DNA from: Pseudohoeflea sp964511625
GTDB lineage: Bacteria > Pseudomonadota > Alphaproteobacteria > Rhizobiales > Rhizobiaceae
Direction of reading: 5' to 3'
Assembly (NCBI GenBank): GCA_964511625.1
Contig: CAZEJG010000009.1
Span: 1 to 64,000 of the forward strand
DNA length: 64,000 nucleotides
In this document: positions 18,783 through 25,884 of the stretch, one piece after another
Layout of the letters: each line of letters opens with the position of its first letter
How positions within the stretch are numbered: position 1 is the first letter of the stretch
Made by a program: the position numbers and the translations under genes
The notes under the pieces: generated by a model
The model's input: the letters and a program-made list of their open reading frames with translations, nothing else
Databases searched by the model: none
What the model was told of the DNA's origin: nothing

Positions 18783-20705
18783 ATGAAAAACATAAATAAC
18801 TTGAAGACTTTGACGAAGATGATCCTGGCCTTCGGCCTCGTGATCGCCATCAGTTTCGCCGTCAACGCCCTGAGCTGGAGCTCGCTGTCGTTCCAGCAAA
18901 AATCGAATGGCTGGACGGTTCATACCTATGAGGTCCTCGACCAGATCGACACCATCGTGGCCGCCATGGTCGACCGCGAGACCGGCCTCCGCGGCTATCT
19001 TCTCTCCGGCAACGAGAACTTCCTCGAGCCCTACAAGAGCGGCACGGAAAACTACCGTGCAGCCTTCGACAAGGTGGTTGCGCTGACCTCGGACAACGCT
19101 GCTCAGCAGAAGCGGTTTGCCGAGCTCGACGCCCTCGTGACAGAATGGACGGGGCAGGTCGCCGAAAAGGAAATCGCGTTGATGAAATCGGCCGCCACCA
19201 TGGAACAGGCGCGCGGCATGGAAATCGCAGGTGCCGGCAAGCAGTGGATGGACGCCATCCGCGCCAAGGCTACCGAAATTTCCGGTGAGGAATCCTCGCT
19301 GCTGACCATTCGTGCCGAAGCTGCCGAAGCCGCAGCCAGCAGCGCTCGCCTGACCATCCTCCTGGGTGGCCTGGCCATGGCCCTCGTCATCGCCGGCGTC
19401 CTTTTCCTGCTCCAGAAGAGCCTGATCTCGCCGCTGGTGCGGATGGCCGGCTCGATGCGGACGCTCGCCACCGGCGACACCTCGATCGAAGTCCCCGGCG
19501 TCGGCCGCAAGGATGAAGTGGGCGAGATGGCGGCCTCCGTGGAAGTGTTCCGCCAGAACGCGATCGCCAACCGCAAGCTCGAGGAAGAAGCCGAGGTCAA
19601 TCGCGGCGAAATCGAAAGCACGCGGCAGACCAACGAGCAGCGGATGCGCGATGAGGCCGAGAAGCTCCGCTTCGCAACCGAAAGCCTCGGCGACGGCCTG
19701 CAGCGGCTGGCGAACGGCGACATCTCCTTCCAGCTGACGGAGGAATTCGCCGCCGACTACGAACCGCTGCGCCAGAACTTCAACGCCTCGCTGCAGCAGC
19801 TCGCCACCACCATCGGTGCCGTCCTGCAGAGCGTCGCCGCCATGGACGACGGCACCCGCGAAATCGCCGACGGCGCCAACGATCTCTCCAAGCGCACCGA
19901 GCAGCAGGCCGCGGCGCTGGAAGAGACCGCCGCCGCCCTCGACGAGATCACCGTCAACGTGCGCAACTCGACCGAACGCACCGAGGAAGCGCGCAACGTC
20001 GCCGTCCGCGCCAATACGGATGCCGCCCGCTCCGCCGAGATCGTCGCCCAGGCTGTGGAAGCCATGCAGCGCATCGAGCAGAGCTCACATCAGGTCTCCA
20101 ACATCATCGGCGTGATCGACGAGATCGCCTTCCAGACCAACCTTCTGGCGCTCAACGCCGGTGTCGAAGCGGCCCGCGCCGGGGAAGCCGGCAAGGGCTT
20201 CGCCGTCGTCGCCCAGGAGGTCCGCGAACTGGCGCAGCGGTCTGCCGAGGCAGCCAAGGAGATCAAGACGCTGATCAGCGCCTCCTCCACCCAGGTCACC
20301 TCCGGCGTGGAACTCGTCGGCGAAACCGGCGATGCGCTCAAGGCGATCGGCGACTACGTCGTCCAGATCAACGACCTGATGGACGCGATCGCCGGTTCGG
20401 CCCGCGAACAGACCACCGGACTTGCCGAGGTCAACACGGCCGTCAACCAGATGGACCAGACCACCCAGCAGAACGCCGCGATGGTGGAACAGTCGACGGC
20501 GGCCGCGGCGACGCTGGCCGGGGAATCGAGCCGCCTGCGCGAACTGGTCAGCCAGTTCCGCCTCGCCGGCGGCGCAGCAAGCGTCTCGGCGCAGCGCTCC
20601 TCTGCCGCGTCGAGCCGCCCGGCCGCAAGCCAGCCGGCTGCCCGCCGCTCAGCACCGGCCGTCCACGGCAACACCGCGCTGAAGGAGGAATGGTCGGAAT
20701 TCTGA
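18783..20705 (+). CDS. methyl-accepting chemotaxis protein with CHASE3 sensor
   Basis: A 640-aa chemoreceptor. The first membrane helix is at about 11-31. The periplasmic region carries the CHASE3 hallmark MVDRETGLRGYLLSG; a second helix at about 188-210 leads to HAMP (about 211-265). The signalling domain has the highly conserved tip sequence around EIAFQTNLLALNAGVEAAR (about 450-470). The protein ends with EEWSEF, similar to the C-terminal pentapeptides that tether CheR/CheB. An Ala/Ser/Pro linker precedes it. It should control swimming through CheA/CheW, which are not in this window. A strong terminator follows at 20736-20760, so it is a single-gene unit on the 3' side. Confidence 0.93.
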   Translation: MKNINNLKTLTKMILAFGLVIAISFAVNALSWSSLSFQQKSNGWTVHTYEVLDQIDTIVAAMVDRETGLRGYLLSGNENFLEPYKSGTENYRAAFDKVVALTSDNAAQQKRFAELDALVTEWTGQVAEKEIALMKSAATMEQARGMEIAGAGKQWMDAIRAKATEISGEESSLLTIRAEAAEAAASSARLTILLGGLAMALVIAGVLFLLQKSLISPLVRMAGSMRTLATGDTSIEVPGVGRKDEVGEMAASVEVFRQNAIANRKLEEEAEVNRGEIESTRQTNEQRMRDEAEKLRFATESLGDGLQRLANGDISFQLTEEFAADYEPLRQNFNASLQQLATTIGAVLQSVAAMDDGTREIADGANDLSKRTEQQAAALEETAAALDEITVNVRNSTERTEEARNVAVRANTDAARSAEIVAQAVEAMQRIEQSSHQVSNIIGVIDEIAFQTNLLALNAGVEAARAGEAGKGFAVVAQEVRELAQRSAEAAKEIKTLISASSTQVTSGVELVGETGDALKAIGDYVVQINDLMDAIAGSAREQTTGLAEVNTAVNQMDQTTQQNAAMVEQSTAAAATLAGESSRLRELVSQFRLAGGAASVSAQRSSAASSRPAASQPAARRSAPAVHGNTALKEEWSEF

Positions 20706-20735
20706 TCCGCCCGATCCTGCAGACGCTACCGACGA

Positions 20736-20760
20736 GGGCCGCCCGCAAGGCGGCCCTTTT
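20736..20760 (+). terminator. Rho-independent terminator after the chemoreceptor gene
   Basis: Perfect 8-bp stem GGGCCGCC / GGCGGCCC with a CGCAA loop, followed at once by TTTT. It lies 30 bases after the chemoreceptor stop codon and before the convergent DUF922 gene. Confidence 0.85.
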
Positions 20761-20782
20761 CATTTGGACCGTACCGTTCGGC

Positions 20783-21385
20783 TCAGGGCCCCTTGATCAG
20801 GTCAAAGATCAGCCGCTGGATATTGCCGCCCTGCCCCATCTCCTCGCGGTCGAAGGCGCGGCCGCGGGCGCGCTGCTCGTCCGAGAGTTCCTTGAGATGG
20901 CCCTGCAGCTTCGCACGCACCTTGTTGCAGTCGGGATCGGCCGCCGCCTTCAGGCCCACCGACATCGCCTGGATCATCTGCGTCATCTCGGTGATGTGGC
21001 GGCCGTGGACCTTCTCATGGGTGAGAAGACCGGCGCGGAATGTCTTCCAGCTGGCCGCGAGCGCCGGCGACAGCGCGCCCCTGGCCTCCGGCAGCGTGTA
21101 GGTGATGATCAGCCGCGGCGTGGCGGAGGCGAGCACGCAGGAGCCGTCCGCGCGGTTCTGGTAATCGCGCCGCCAGGTGAGCTTGAAGGTGGTGTGCGCC
21201 ACCGTGCGCCGCCCGTCGCCGATCACCGGCCCCTTGCGGCCAATCTCCTCGTAGAGCTCTGCCCCCGACGAGCCGCTGACGCCATAGGTGACGATCTTCT
21301 CCTGTGGCTCCCAGGCGAGCGCGGAAACCGGCGAGAACACCAGCGCGGAGAGGATAAGGCCGGACAGGCGGCGGTGGACGAACAT
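20783..21385 (-). CDS. secreted DUF922-family zinc-dependent protease
   Basis: A 200-aa exported protein. A signal peptide of about 24 residues (basic MFVHRR, then a hydrophobic stretch ending SALA) is followed by a domain with HEKVH at 123-127, the HExxH zinc site of the DUF922 family, with a further His at 130. Cys83 and Cys near 160 may form a disulfide. The start at 21385 (ATG with CGGAG upstream) puts the signal peptide at the N-terminus; the open frame continues to 21538 but would bury it. It probably acts in the periplasm; the substrate is unknown. It is convergent with the chemoreceptor and divergent from 21556. Confidence 0.82.
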   Translation of the reverse strand: MFVHRRLSGLILSALVFSPVSALAWEPQEKIVTYGVSGSSGAELYEEIGRKGPVIGDGRRTVAHTTFKLTWRRDYQNRADGSCVLASATPRLIITYTLPEARGALSPALAASWKTFRAGLLTHEKVHGRHITEMTQMIQAMSVGLKAAADPDCNKVRAKLQGHLKELSDEQRARGRAFDREEMGQGGNIQRLIFDLIKGP

Positions 21386-21555
21386 GTTTGGCTCCGGACG
21401 ATTTTTCGGCCGGACGGTAGCCGCCGGAGACGGCATGAGCAAGGCGGCCGGCACGGGAGACGCGCAGCGCAGTGCGGGGACGCACAGCGCGGAATTCCGG
21501 TGACGGCTACCGCGGTTCTCGCCTAGAGTGATCCGCAACCGACCGAGGAGCCTTC

Positions 21556-22011
21556 ATGCCGACCCCTGCCCTTTTCCCCCGCTTCGCCTCCGCCCTGCTG
21601 CCGCTGCTGCTTGGCGCTGCCGCTCCTGCCCTTGCCGCCGACGGTGCGTTGGATGCCGTGCGCGCCTTCTACACCGAACCGCTGGCCGACGAGCGCGACC
21701 CGGCACTGTTCACCGGGGCGGCGCGTGAGACGATCGAAAAGGATCTGTCGGCCGAGAGCGGCTGCATCGGCTTTTCGTTCGTCTTCAACGGCCAGGATTT
21801 CGACGAGGCGGAAGTGGCGCGCACGCTGAAGCTGGCCGAAGAACCGGGCGCGGATGGCGCGCAAGCCGTGACCGCGCGCTTCGACAATTTCGGCCAGCCG
21901 CAAGAGGTGGTCTGGACGATGCGGCAGACGGAAGGCGCGTGGAAGGTAGCCGACGTCACGATCGCCTTCGAGGGTGACGACGACTGGACGCTCTCGACCG
22001 CCTGCGACTGA
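21556..22011 (+). CDS. small secreted protein, DUF3828/NTF2-like
   Basis: A 151-aa protein with a clear signal peptide (SALLPLLLGAAAPALA, cleavage after about residue 27). The mature part begins DGALDAVRAFYTEPLAD and ends in a beta-rich section (VVWTMRQTEGAWKVADV) that looks like an NTF2-type cone-shaped domain as in DUF3828. GAGGAG precedes the ATG. Two Cys (in SGCIGF and at the C-terminus) could pair. No enzymatic residues are apparent; a ligand-binding role in the periplasm is a guess. Confidence 0.68.
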   Translation: MPTPALFPRFASALLPLLLGAAAPALAADGALDAVRAFYTEPLADERDPALFTGAARETIEKDLSAESGCIGFSFVFNGQDFDEAEVARTLKLAEEPGADGAQAVTARFDNFGQPQEVVWTMRQTEGAWKVADVTIAFEGDDDWTLSTACD

Positions 22012-22093
22012 GCGGGCGACGGAGAGTTAGATCTTCTTTTCAGGAAACGCGGCCCCTCATGGACCGCTGGATGGCCGCTTCAGGCTGCCCCGA

Positions 22094-22510
22094 TCAGGGC
22101 TTGCGGCGATCGTGGCCGGGATCGGCTGCCACCTGCAGCATGTCCCAGAATTCGGCGCCGGTCTCGAAGGCGGCGAGGCTGGACCGGAACGCGGTTTGCG
22201 TCTCGACCAGGTCCATGATTTCGGACGGCAGGTCGATGACGGACGGGTTGGGCCACTCGGCACTGAGCGGCAGTTGCGTTTTCGGCGTGCGGACCTTCGG
22301 GTTCGCCGCGACGACGGACACGGCCGCTTCCGGCGGTGCCAGCTGTTGCGTGGAGGCCGTGACGACGCCCCCCGCACGGCTCATCGTGACCACCTCTTTC
22401 GAGACGGTCTCCGGCCGTGTGAAATTGGCCGCCTTGTCGGCGACGTCTGCAGCGCGCTCTGTTTGTGCCCGCATTCCCGAGAGCGCAGTACTCATGACAG
22501 CGGAAATCAT
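22094..22510 (-). CDS. mini flagellar-rod-like protein, copy 1
   Basis: A 138-aa protein with an N-terminal segment like those of flagellar rod and hook proteins (MISAVMSTALSGMRAQTERAA) and a C-terminal helix (EIMDLVETQTAFRSSLAAFE) that matches the FlgC/FlgB-type C-terminal rod motif. The large middle part of FlgC is missing. AAGGAG lies 8 bases before the ATG. It is paralogous to 23746-24075, on the same strand, with repeats between them. It is not next to any flagellar operon. The two ends of rod proteins form the coiled coil of the axial structure, so an auxiliary or decoy role is possible. The central Pro/Thr/Val-rich section is unlike any family I know. Confidence 0.6.
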   Translation of the reverse strand: MISAVMSTALSGMRAQTERAADVADKAANFTRPETVSKEVVTMSRAGGVVTASTQQLAPPEAAVSVVAANPKVRTPKTQLPLSAEWPNPSVIDLPSEIMDLVETQTAFRSSLAAFETGAEFWDMLQVAADPGHDRRKP

Positions 22511-22610
22511 GACTCATACTCCTTTCCAAGTGTGGAGGTTACCGCGTCCGATTTTCCGCCCGGTGAAATCGGGTGGGTGCATTTGATTCAAAGGCGGTGG
22601 AATTTTGAGG

Positions 22611-22640
22611 GGTGAATGGGGGTTGGTGAATGGTGAATGG
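22611..22640 (+). repeat. GGTGAAT heptamer tract 1
   Basis: Three GGTGAAT units, one separated from the other two by a 7-base spacer, directly upstream of palindromic element copy 1. The same arrangement recurs at 23315, also followed by GGCGACCCAACTCTCC-like sequence and another element copy. Confidence 0.55.
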
Positions 22641-22659
22641 AAGCGACCCAAACTCTCCT

Positions 22660-22849
22660 TCGTCATGCCCGAACTTGATCCAAGTCGAGCGGAGCGACGA
22701 CGTCGCCACGGGCATCCATTCCAATGGGGGAGCGGCATGACGGGTGGCGCATGTGCCGCGATGCGGGCGGCCACTTCCGCCTGCCGACACAAACCTTTTG
22801 CGAGGCGACATCACGGTATGGATGCCCGGATCAAGTCCGGGCATGACGA
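22660..22849. repeat. MITE-like palindromic element, copy 1
   Basis: About 190 bases bounded by inverted ends TCGTCATGCCCG and CGGGCATGACGA. The left end carries an insertion between CTTGATCC and GGGCATCCAT relative to the other copies. The right end (GCCCGGATCAAGTCCGGGC) is itself a hairpin. The interior is unlike that of the other copies except near the ends. Confidence 0.75.
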
Positions 22850-22989
22850 AGAAGAGAGATGTGCACGAAAATTCCACTCTCCCCCCTTGCGGGAGAGGAG
22901 CACTGCACGCACCGAAAGCTCCGCGCGACAGACGTCGCCGGAGGTTTGCTCAGCTCGACTTGCCCGGAGGGTCCGCGCGCATGCGATGC

Positions 22990-23270
22990 CTCTGAACTGA
23001 AATTGGGAATGCTGGCCCGCATGGTTGCGAACCCGGGATGTTCTCCGGGGCCGGTTCCAGGCCCCTTCAGACGATGGCCGCCTCGACACCCGCGTGGTCC
23101 CGCGGGCTGGCCGGTTGACGGAATCGGATTAAGCATCCCGCCAGGGGGACACGGATAACCGCCTTCCTTCGCCTCCGGCCGGCTTCCCGCACGTTACAGG
23201 TCGCCCGGCCGGCATCCCCTCCCGCCCGGCCCCGGTTCGTTCGCCGAGGCCTCCGGTGGGCGGGAGTGAG
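22990..23270. other. GC-rich segment with several hairpins, unassigned
   Basis: Contains compact inverted repeats such as GGGGCC-loop-GGCCCC (about 23047-23064) and CCCGCG-loop-CGCGGG (about 23088-23105). I compared it by eye with RNase P, SRP, 6S, tmRNA and cobalamin riboswitch signatures and found no match. It may be a structured RNA, or another repeat module. Confidence 0.3.
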
Positions 23271-23314
23271 GGAAGTATCGCACGGGGGCGGGAATGGTGG
23301 ATGAAATGGGGGAT

Positions 23315-23341
23315 GTGAATGGTGAATGGTGAATGGTGAAT
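23315..23341 (+). repeat. GGTGAAT heptamer tract 2
   Basis: Four near-perfect head-to-tail units of GGTGAAT (first unit short by one base). It lies about 50 bases before palindromic element copy 2, as tract 1 does before copy 1. Confidence 0.65.
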
Positions 23342-23389
23342 AGGGAGGAGCGAAAAAGAGATAGCGAATGGAGGCGACCCAACTCTCCT

Positions 23390-23556
23390 TCGTCATGCCC
23401 GGACTTGATCCGGGCATCCATAACATTGGCGGTACGGCGTACCGGGTGGCACGTGTGCCCCATTGCGGGCTGTGCGTTCGCCCAGTCAAAAGGCGCCGAT
23501 TCGTTACTGCGCGGACATTACGGTATGGATGCCCGGATCAAGTCCGGGCATGACGA
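23390..23556. repeat. MITE-like palindromic element, copy 2
   Basis: 167 bases with near-perfect inverted ends: CGTCATGCCCGGACTTGATC on the left and its complement on the right, each able to fold as GCCCGGA-loop-TCCGGGC. CGGTATGGATGCCC precedes the right end, as in copies 1 and 3. Confidence 0.85.
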
Positions 23557-23580
23557 AGGAGAGAGGGGCATGCGGCACAT

Positions 23581-23719
23581 TCCCCTCTCCCCCCTTGCGG
23601 GGGAGATGTCACCGAAGGTGACAGAGGGGGGTGAGCGGGCGGTTCAAATTCGTGGAGGGTTACCCCCCTCTGTCCGACAAGTCGGACATCTCCCCCGCAA
23701 AGGGGGGGGGGGAGAAAGG
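23581..23719. repeat. C-rich inverted-repeat element
   Basis: Two arms of about 55 bases face each other. The left arm reads CCCCTCTCCCCCCTTGCGGG, then GGAGATGTC and GACAGAGGGGGGT. The right arm begins ACCCCCCTCTGTC, then GACATCTCCCCCGC and a G-run. Each arm has its own small hairpin (ACCGAAGGT and CCGACAAGTCGG). It ends 27 bases before the stop of the second mini rod gene, so it could also end transcription from either side. Confidence 0.75.
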
Positions 23720-23745
23720 GGTCCCGCGCAAAAGGGGCGAGCCCC

Positions 23746-24075
23746 CTACCGCCAGCGCTCGTCGCGGTCCTTGGGGTCGAGCGCGCTCATCAAGGCGTCC
23801 CACATGTCCATGCCGGTTTCCATCACCGCGACATTGGCCTTGTAGGCGGTCTCGGTCTCGATCATGTCGACGATCTCGGTGGCGAGATCCACGCCCTGCC
23901 CCGCCGGTCCCTCGCTGACCACCGCGCGCACGCCCGACCCGGTCGAGACCATGTCGACCTCCTTGCGGCGGTAATCGGGCGTATCGACATTGGCGACGTT
24001 GGACGCGATCGCCTCCATCCGCTTCTGCTGCGCGGCCATCCCGGAGGCGGCCGTGGAAATGACACTCGAGATCAT
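23746..24075 (-). CDS. mini flagellar-rod-like protein, copy 2
   Basis: A 109-aa protein made almost only of the two conserved ends of a FlgC-type rod protein. The N-terminus MISSVISTAASGMAAQQKRM leads into AIASNVANVDTPDYRRKEV, the classic SNxANxxTPxY rod signature. The C-terminus is EIVDMIETETAYKANVAVME. The 50-residue link between them is far shorter than FlgC's. CGGAG precedes the ATG. It is closer to true rod proteins than copy 1. No flagellar genes are nearby. It could be a real export substrate or rod accessory protein, or a relic; the clean frame favours function. Confidence 0.68.
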   Translation of the reverse strand: MISSVISTAASGMAAQQKRMEAIASNVANVDTPDYRRKEVDMVSTGSGVRAVVSEGPAGQGVDLATEIVDMIETETAYKANVAVMETGMDMWDALMSALDPKDRDERWR

Positions 24076-24395
24076 GACGCAATACTCCGCCGGCGCGTCC
24101 CGCCTGACGGATCACGTCAAGCGAAAGGCACGCGCCGTACCTCAAACGGAGGACAGGGTAGCGTCAGGGTGTGAGCAAGGGGTTAGGAAGAAGGGTTAAG
24201 GATGGATTGAGGGGGGAGAGAAAATTGAACCATCTTGTCAGCCCCGCCCCTTAGCTCGCCATCCATCCACTCACCGGCATCGTTTGAGAACATATAAAGA
24301 ACAATACCTTAACAGGGATGGTTAAGATTCGGTTGATTCGCCCGCCATTATTATGCTATTAACCATGACGAATCACGGAATCACATGAAAATACA
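24076..24395. promoter_or_regulatory. AT-richer intergenic region upstream of the Mrr-N gene
   Basis: About 320 bases whose right half is visibly AT-richer than the chromosome around it (ATATAAAGAACAATACC, ATTATTATGCTATTAACC). Such sequences could hold the promoter of the gene at 24396. No gene or RNA was recognised. Confidence 0.4.
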
Positions 24396-24713
24396 ATGGC
24401 GTCACGTACACGAGAGATTAATCTGATCATGCCCGCGTTAAGGTTACTGAAAGAATGCCAGGACCCCAACCAAGGGCTCTCGACATTTGATCTCCGGCGC
24501 CAACTTCGAATGTCCATTGAACCAACCGCAGCCGATCTGGAACCGTTGAAGAATCGTGCCGATGACAGATTGAGCCAAGTGCTAAGGAATTTGATTAGTC
24601 ACCGGACACTCGAACGAAAAGGCCTCGCCACATACTACAGGGACCCAATCACGAACGAGGGCTTTTATCGTCTTACCAAGAAGGGGGCGGAGACGTTATC
24701 TCGGCAGAGATAG
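24396..24713 (+). CDS. orphan Mrr-N-like winged-helix protein
   Basis: A 105-aa protein resembling the N-terminal winged-helix domain of Mrr-type restriction systems (Mrr_N). It has IMPALRLLKEC at the front, a central RLSQVLRNLISHRTLERKG recognition-helix and wing region, and FYRLTKKGAETL at the end. The nuclease domain that normally follows is absent: the frame stops at 24713 and the following 300 bases encode nothing similar. Codon and base use is AT-richer than in its neighbours, which suggests transfer. It may bind DNA as a small regulator, or be the surviving 5' part of a lost restriction gene. Confidence 0.6.
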   Translation: MASRTREINLIMPALRLLKECQDPNQGLSTFDLRRQLRMSIEPTAADLEPLKNRADDRLSQVLRNLISHRTLERKGLATYYRDPITNEGFYRLTKKGAETLSRQR

Positions 24714-25022
24714 AGCAATTATTCAACGAGAATTTCTGCCTGAAATTCAGTCACTTAACAAAAGAATCAAATGGAGATTTTTACATGGAGCCTATATGAC
24801 GACCGCTTCCTGATCTGCTCGGGTCTGCAAACCCGGTCAGCTTCAGCAGTCGCCACAAGGGCGGCAGGGGCCGGGCATTCCCCGGCTCCAAACTGGCCCG
24901 AAAATCCTTTCGGATCAGAACCGCGACCGAATAACGGCCCTACAAGCAAGGCGGACAATGATTCATTCTAGAATCTGCGTCAACAGTTATTTGGTTGCAC
25001 CCTTTTCGGAAAGGAAAAGGTG
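24714..25022. other. intergenic, no supported gene
   Basis: About 309 bases. A 66-codon frame at 24771-24971 has no ribosome site, low-complexity composition and an overlapping frame on the other strand, so I do not call it. AAGGAAAAGG just before 25023 is the ribosome site of the next gene. Confidence 0.4.
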
Positions 25023-25226
25023 ATGCACGATCGTAACCTCACGCCGGAAATGGCGGCTGTCATCAAGCTGGCACGGAGCCAGAACATCCCGTATTCTTGG
25101 ATTACAGGCTTCTACCCCGGCCTAAATTTCGGCCGGATCGCGGATGTGGTAGCAGGGCGTCGTTTTGCCGAAGTGCCGCCTGCATCCGAACTGCCTCCTG
25201 ATTTTCCTAAGGATATGGCCGCATAA
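25023..25226 (+). CDS. small conserved HTH-like protein
   Basis: A 67-aa protein beginning MHDRNLTPEMAAVIKLARSQ and continuing with IPYSWITGFYPGLNFGRIAD, which has the spacing of a helix-turn-helix in which a second helix reads NFGRIADVVAGRRF. This general pattern (TPEMAA, then GRI-V-GRRF) is common in small alphaproteobacterial proteins of unknown role. AAGGAAAAGG lies directly upstream; GTG at 25020 is an alternative start. A perfect stem-loop follows at 25239. Its place between repeat blocks suggests a mobile or phage origin, but no integrase is nearby. Confidence 0.6.
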   Translation: MHDRNLTPEMAAVIKLARSQNIPYSWITGFYPGLNFGRIADVVAGRRFAEVPPASELPPDFPKDMAA

Positions 25227-25238
25227 ATGAAAAGATAA

Positions 25239-25260
25239 GGGGCGGCCGCACGGCCGCCCC
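25239..25260 (+). terminator. strong stem-loop after the HTH-like gene
   Basis: Perfect 10-bp stem GGGGCGGCCG / CGGCCGCCCC with a two-base CA spacer in between (the real loop is probably four or more bases), 13 bases after the stop codon. No T-run follows, so the termination role is likely but not certain. Confidence 0.6.
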
Positions 25261-25318
25261 TCAAGCAGGTATGTTTTACCAGCAAGAAACGCCAGCGGCA
25301 GTGAACCCAGCAAACATT

Positions 25319-25382
25319 CCTACCCCCACCCGCTCTGTCCCGGCTTTGCCGGGCCAATCACGTGCCTCCCCTCCTGAGAGAG
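25319..25382. repeat. C-rich module, copy 1
   Basis: Begins CTACCCCCACCCGCTCTGTC and ends CGTGCCTCCCCTCCTGAGAG; the same module occurs at 25795-25852 with a few changes. A GGCTTTGCC hairpin replaces GGCTCCGCC of the other copy. Confidence 0.65.
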
Positions 25383-25404
25383 GCTGGTGTGCCCGACCCC
25401 TCCC

Positions 25405-25569
25405 TCGTCATGCCCGGACTTGATCCGGGCATCCATGCCATTGAGGATGCAGCGTAACGTGTCTGGGCGTAGGCTCCGATCTGGCCGGAAGTTTCACCCG
25501 CCAAAGGGCAAGCCTGCACATACGGCGACATCACGGTATGGATGCCCGGATCATGTCCGGGCATGACGA
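25405..25569. repeat. MITE-like palindromic element, copy 3
   Basis: 165 bases with inverted ends TCGTCATGCCCGGACTTGAT and its near-complement (ATCATGTCCGGGCATGACGA). It shares CACGGTATGGATGCCC near the right end with copies 1 and 2. Confidence 0.85.
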
Positions 25570-25706
25570 AGACGGTGGGAGCGGCAACAAACGATGGATC
25601 GCGTCCCCCTCTCTTGCGATTTCTGGCACTTGGCTGACGCCAAGACGCCGAAATCGCTTTCTCTCCCTCATGGGGGAGAGAGGGGCGCGGCGGGCGCTGA
25701 GCAAAA

Positions 25707-25852
25707 CCTCCCTCCCCCTTGAGGGGAGGGATTGAGGGTGGGGGTCGCGAGCGGCAGCGAGCCAAGGGATAGGGCGGTGCACACGGTTGGATCGTTACCC
25801 CCACCCGCTCTGTCCGGCTCCGCCGACCAGTCGCGTGCCTCCCCTCAAGGGG
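25707..25852. repeat. C-rich inverted-repeat element, with module copy 2 as right arm
   Basis: The left arm contains CCCCTTGAGGGGAGG and GGGTGGGGGT; the right arm (module copy 2) contains ACCCCCACCC and CCTCCCCTCAAGGGG. The arms are complementary over their outer and inner parts, with about 50 bases between. It ends 33 bases before the uvrB stop. Confidence 0.65.
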
Positions 25853-25884
25853 TAGGCCGGGGAGTCCGCCGCTACCGCCTGTAT

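Larger units (their letters stand above)
22511..23745. other. gene-free repeat cluster between the two mini rod genes
   Basis: About 1.2 kb with no supported gene. It holds two copies of a palindromic MITE-like element (22660-22849, 23390-23556), two GGTGAAT tandem tracts (22611-22640, 23315-23341), a C-rich inverted pair (23581-23719) and a GC-rich stretch with several hairpins (about 22990-23270). Short open frames here are made of repeat sequence. Confidence 0.6.
25227..25884. other. second gene-free repeat block
   Basis: About 658 bases between the HTH-like gene and the end of uvrB. It contains a stem-loop (25239-25260), palindromic element copy 3 (25405-25569), a GCGATTTC/GAAATCGC palindrome (about 25614-25661) and two copies of a C-rich module (25319-25382 and 25795-25852), the second with an inverted partner. 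No gene is supported. Confidence 0.6.

Noticed and set aside
22990..23270. Cobalamin riboswitch, RNase P, SRP RNA, 6S or tmRNA
   Set aside because: Their conserved boxes were sought on both strands and not found.
22831..23489. Several short frames within the repeat cluster
   Set aside because: They consist of palindromic repeat sequence; typical spurious calls.
23640..23660. tRNA-like GGTTCAAATTC
   Set aside because: No cloverleaf stems around it; it lies in the loop of the C-rich inverted repeat.
24771..24971. Possible 66-aa gene
   Set aside because: No ribosome site, no homology by eye and an overlapping frame opposite.
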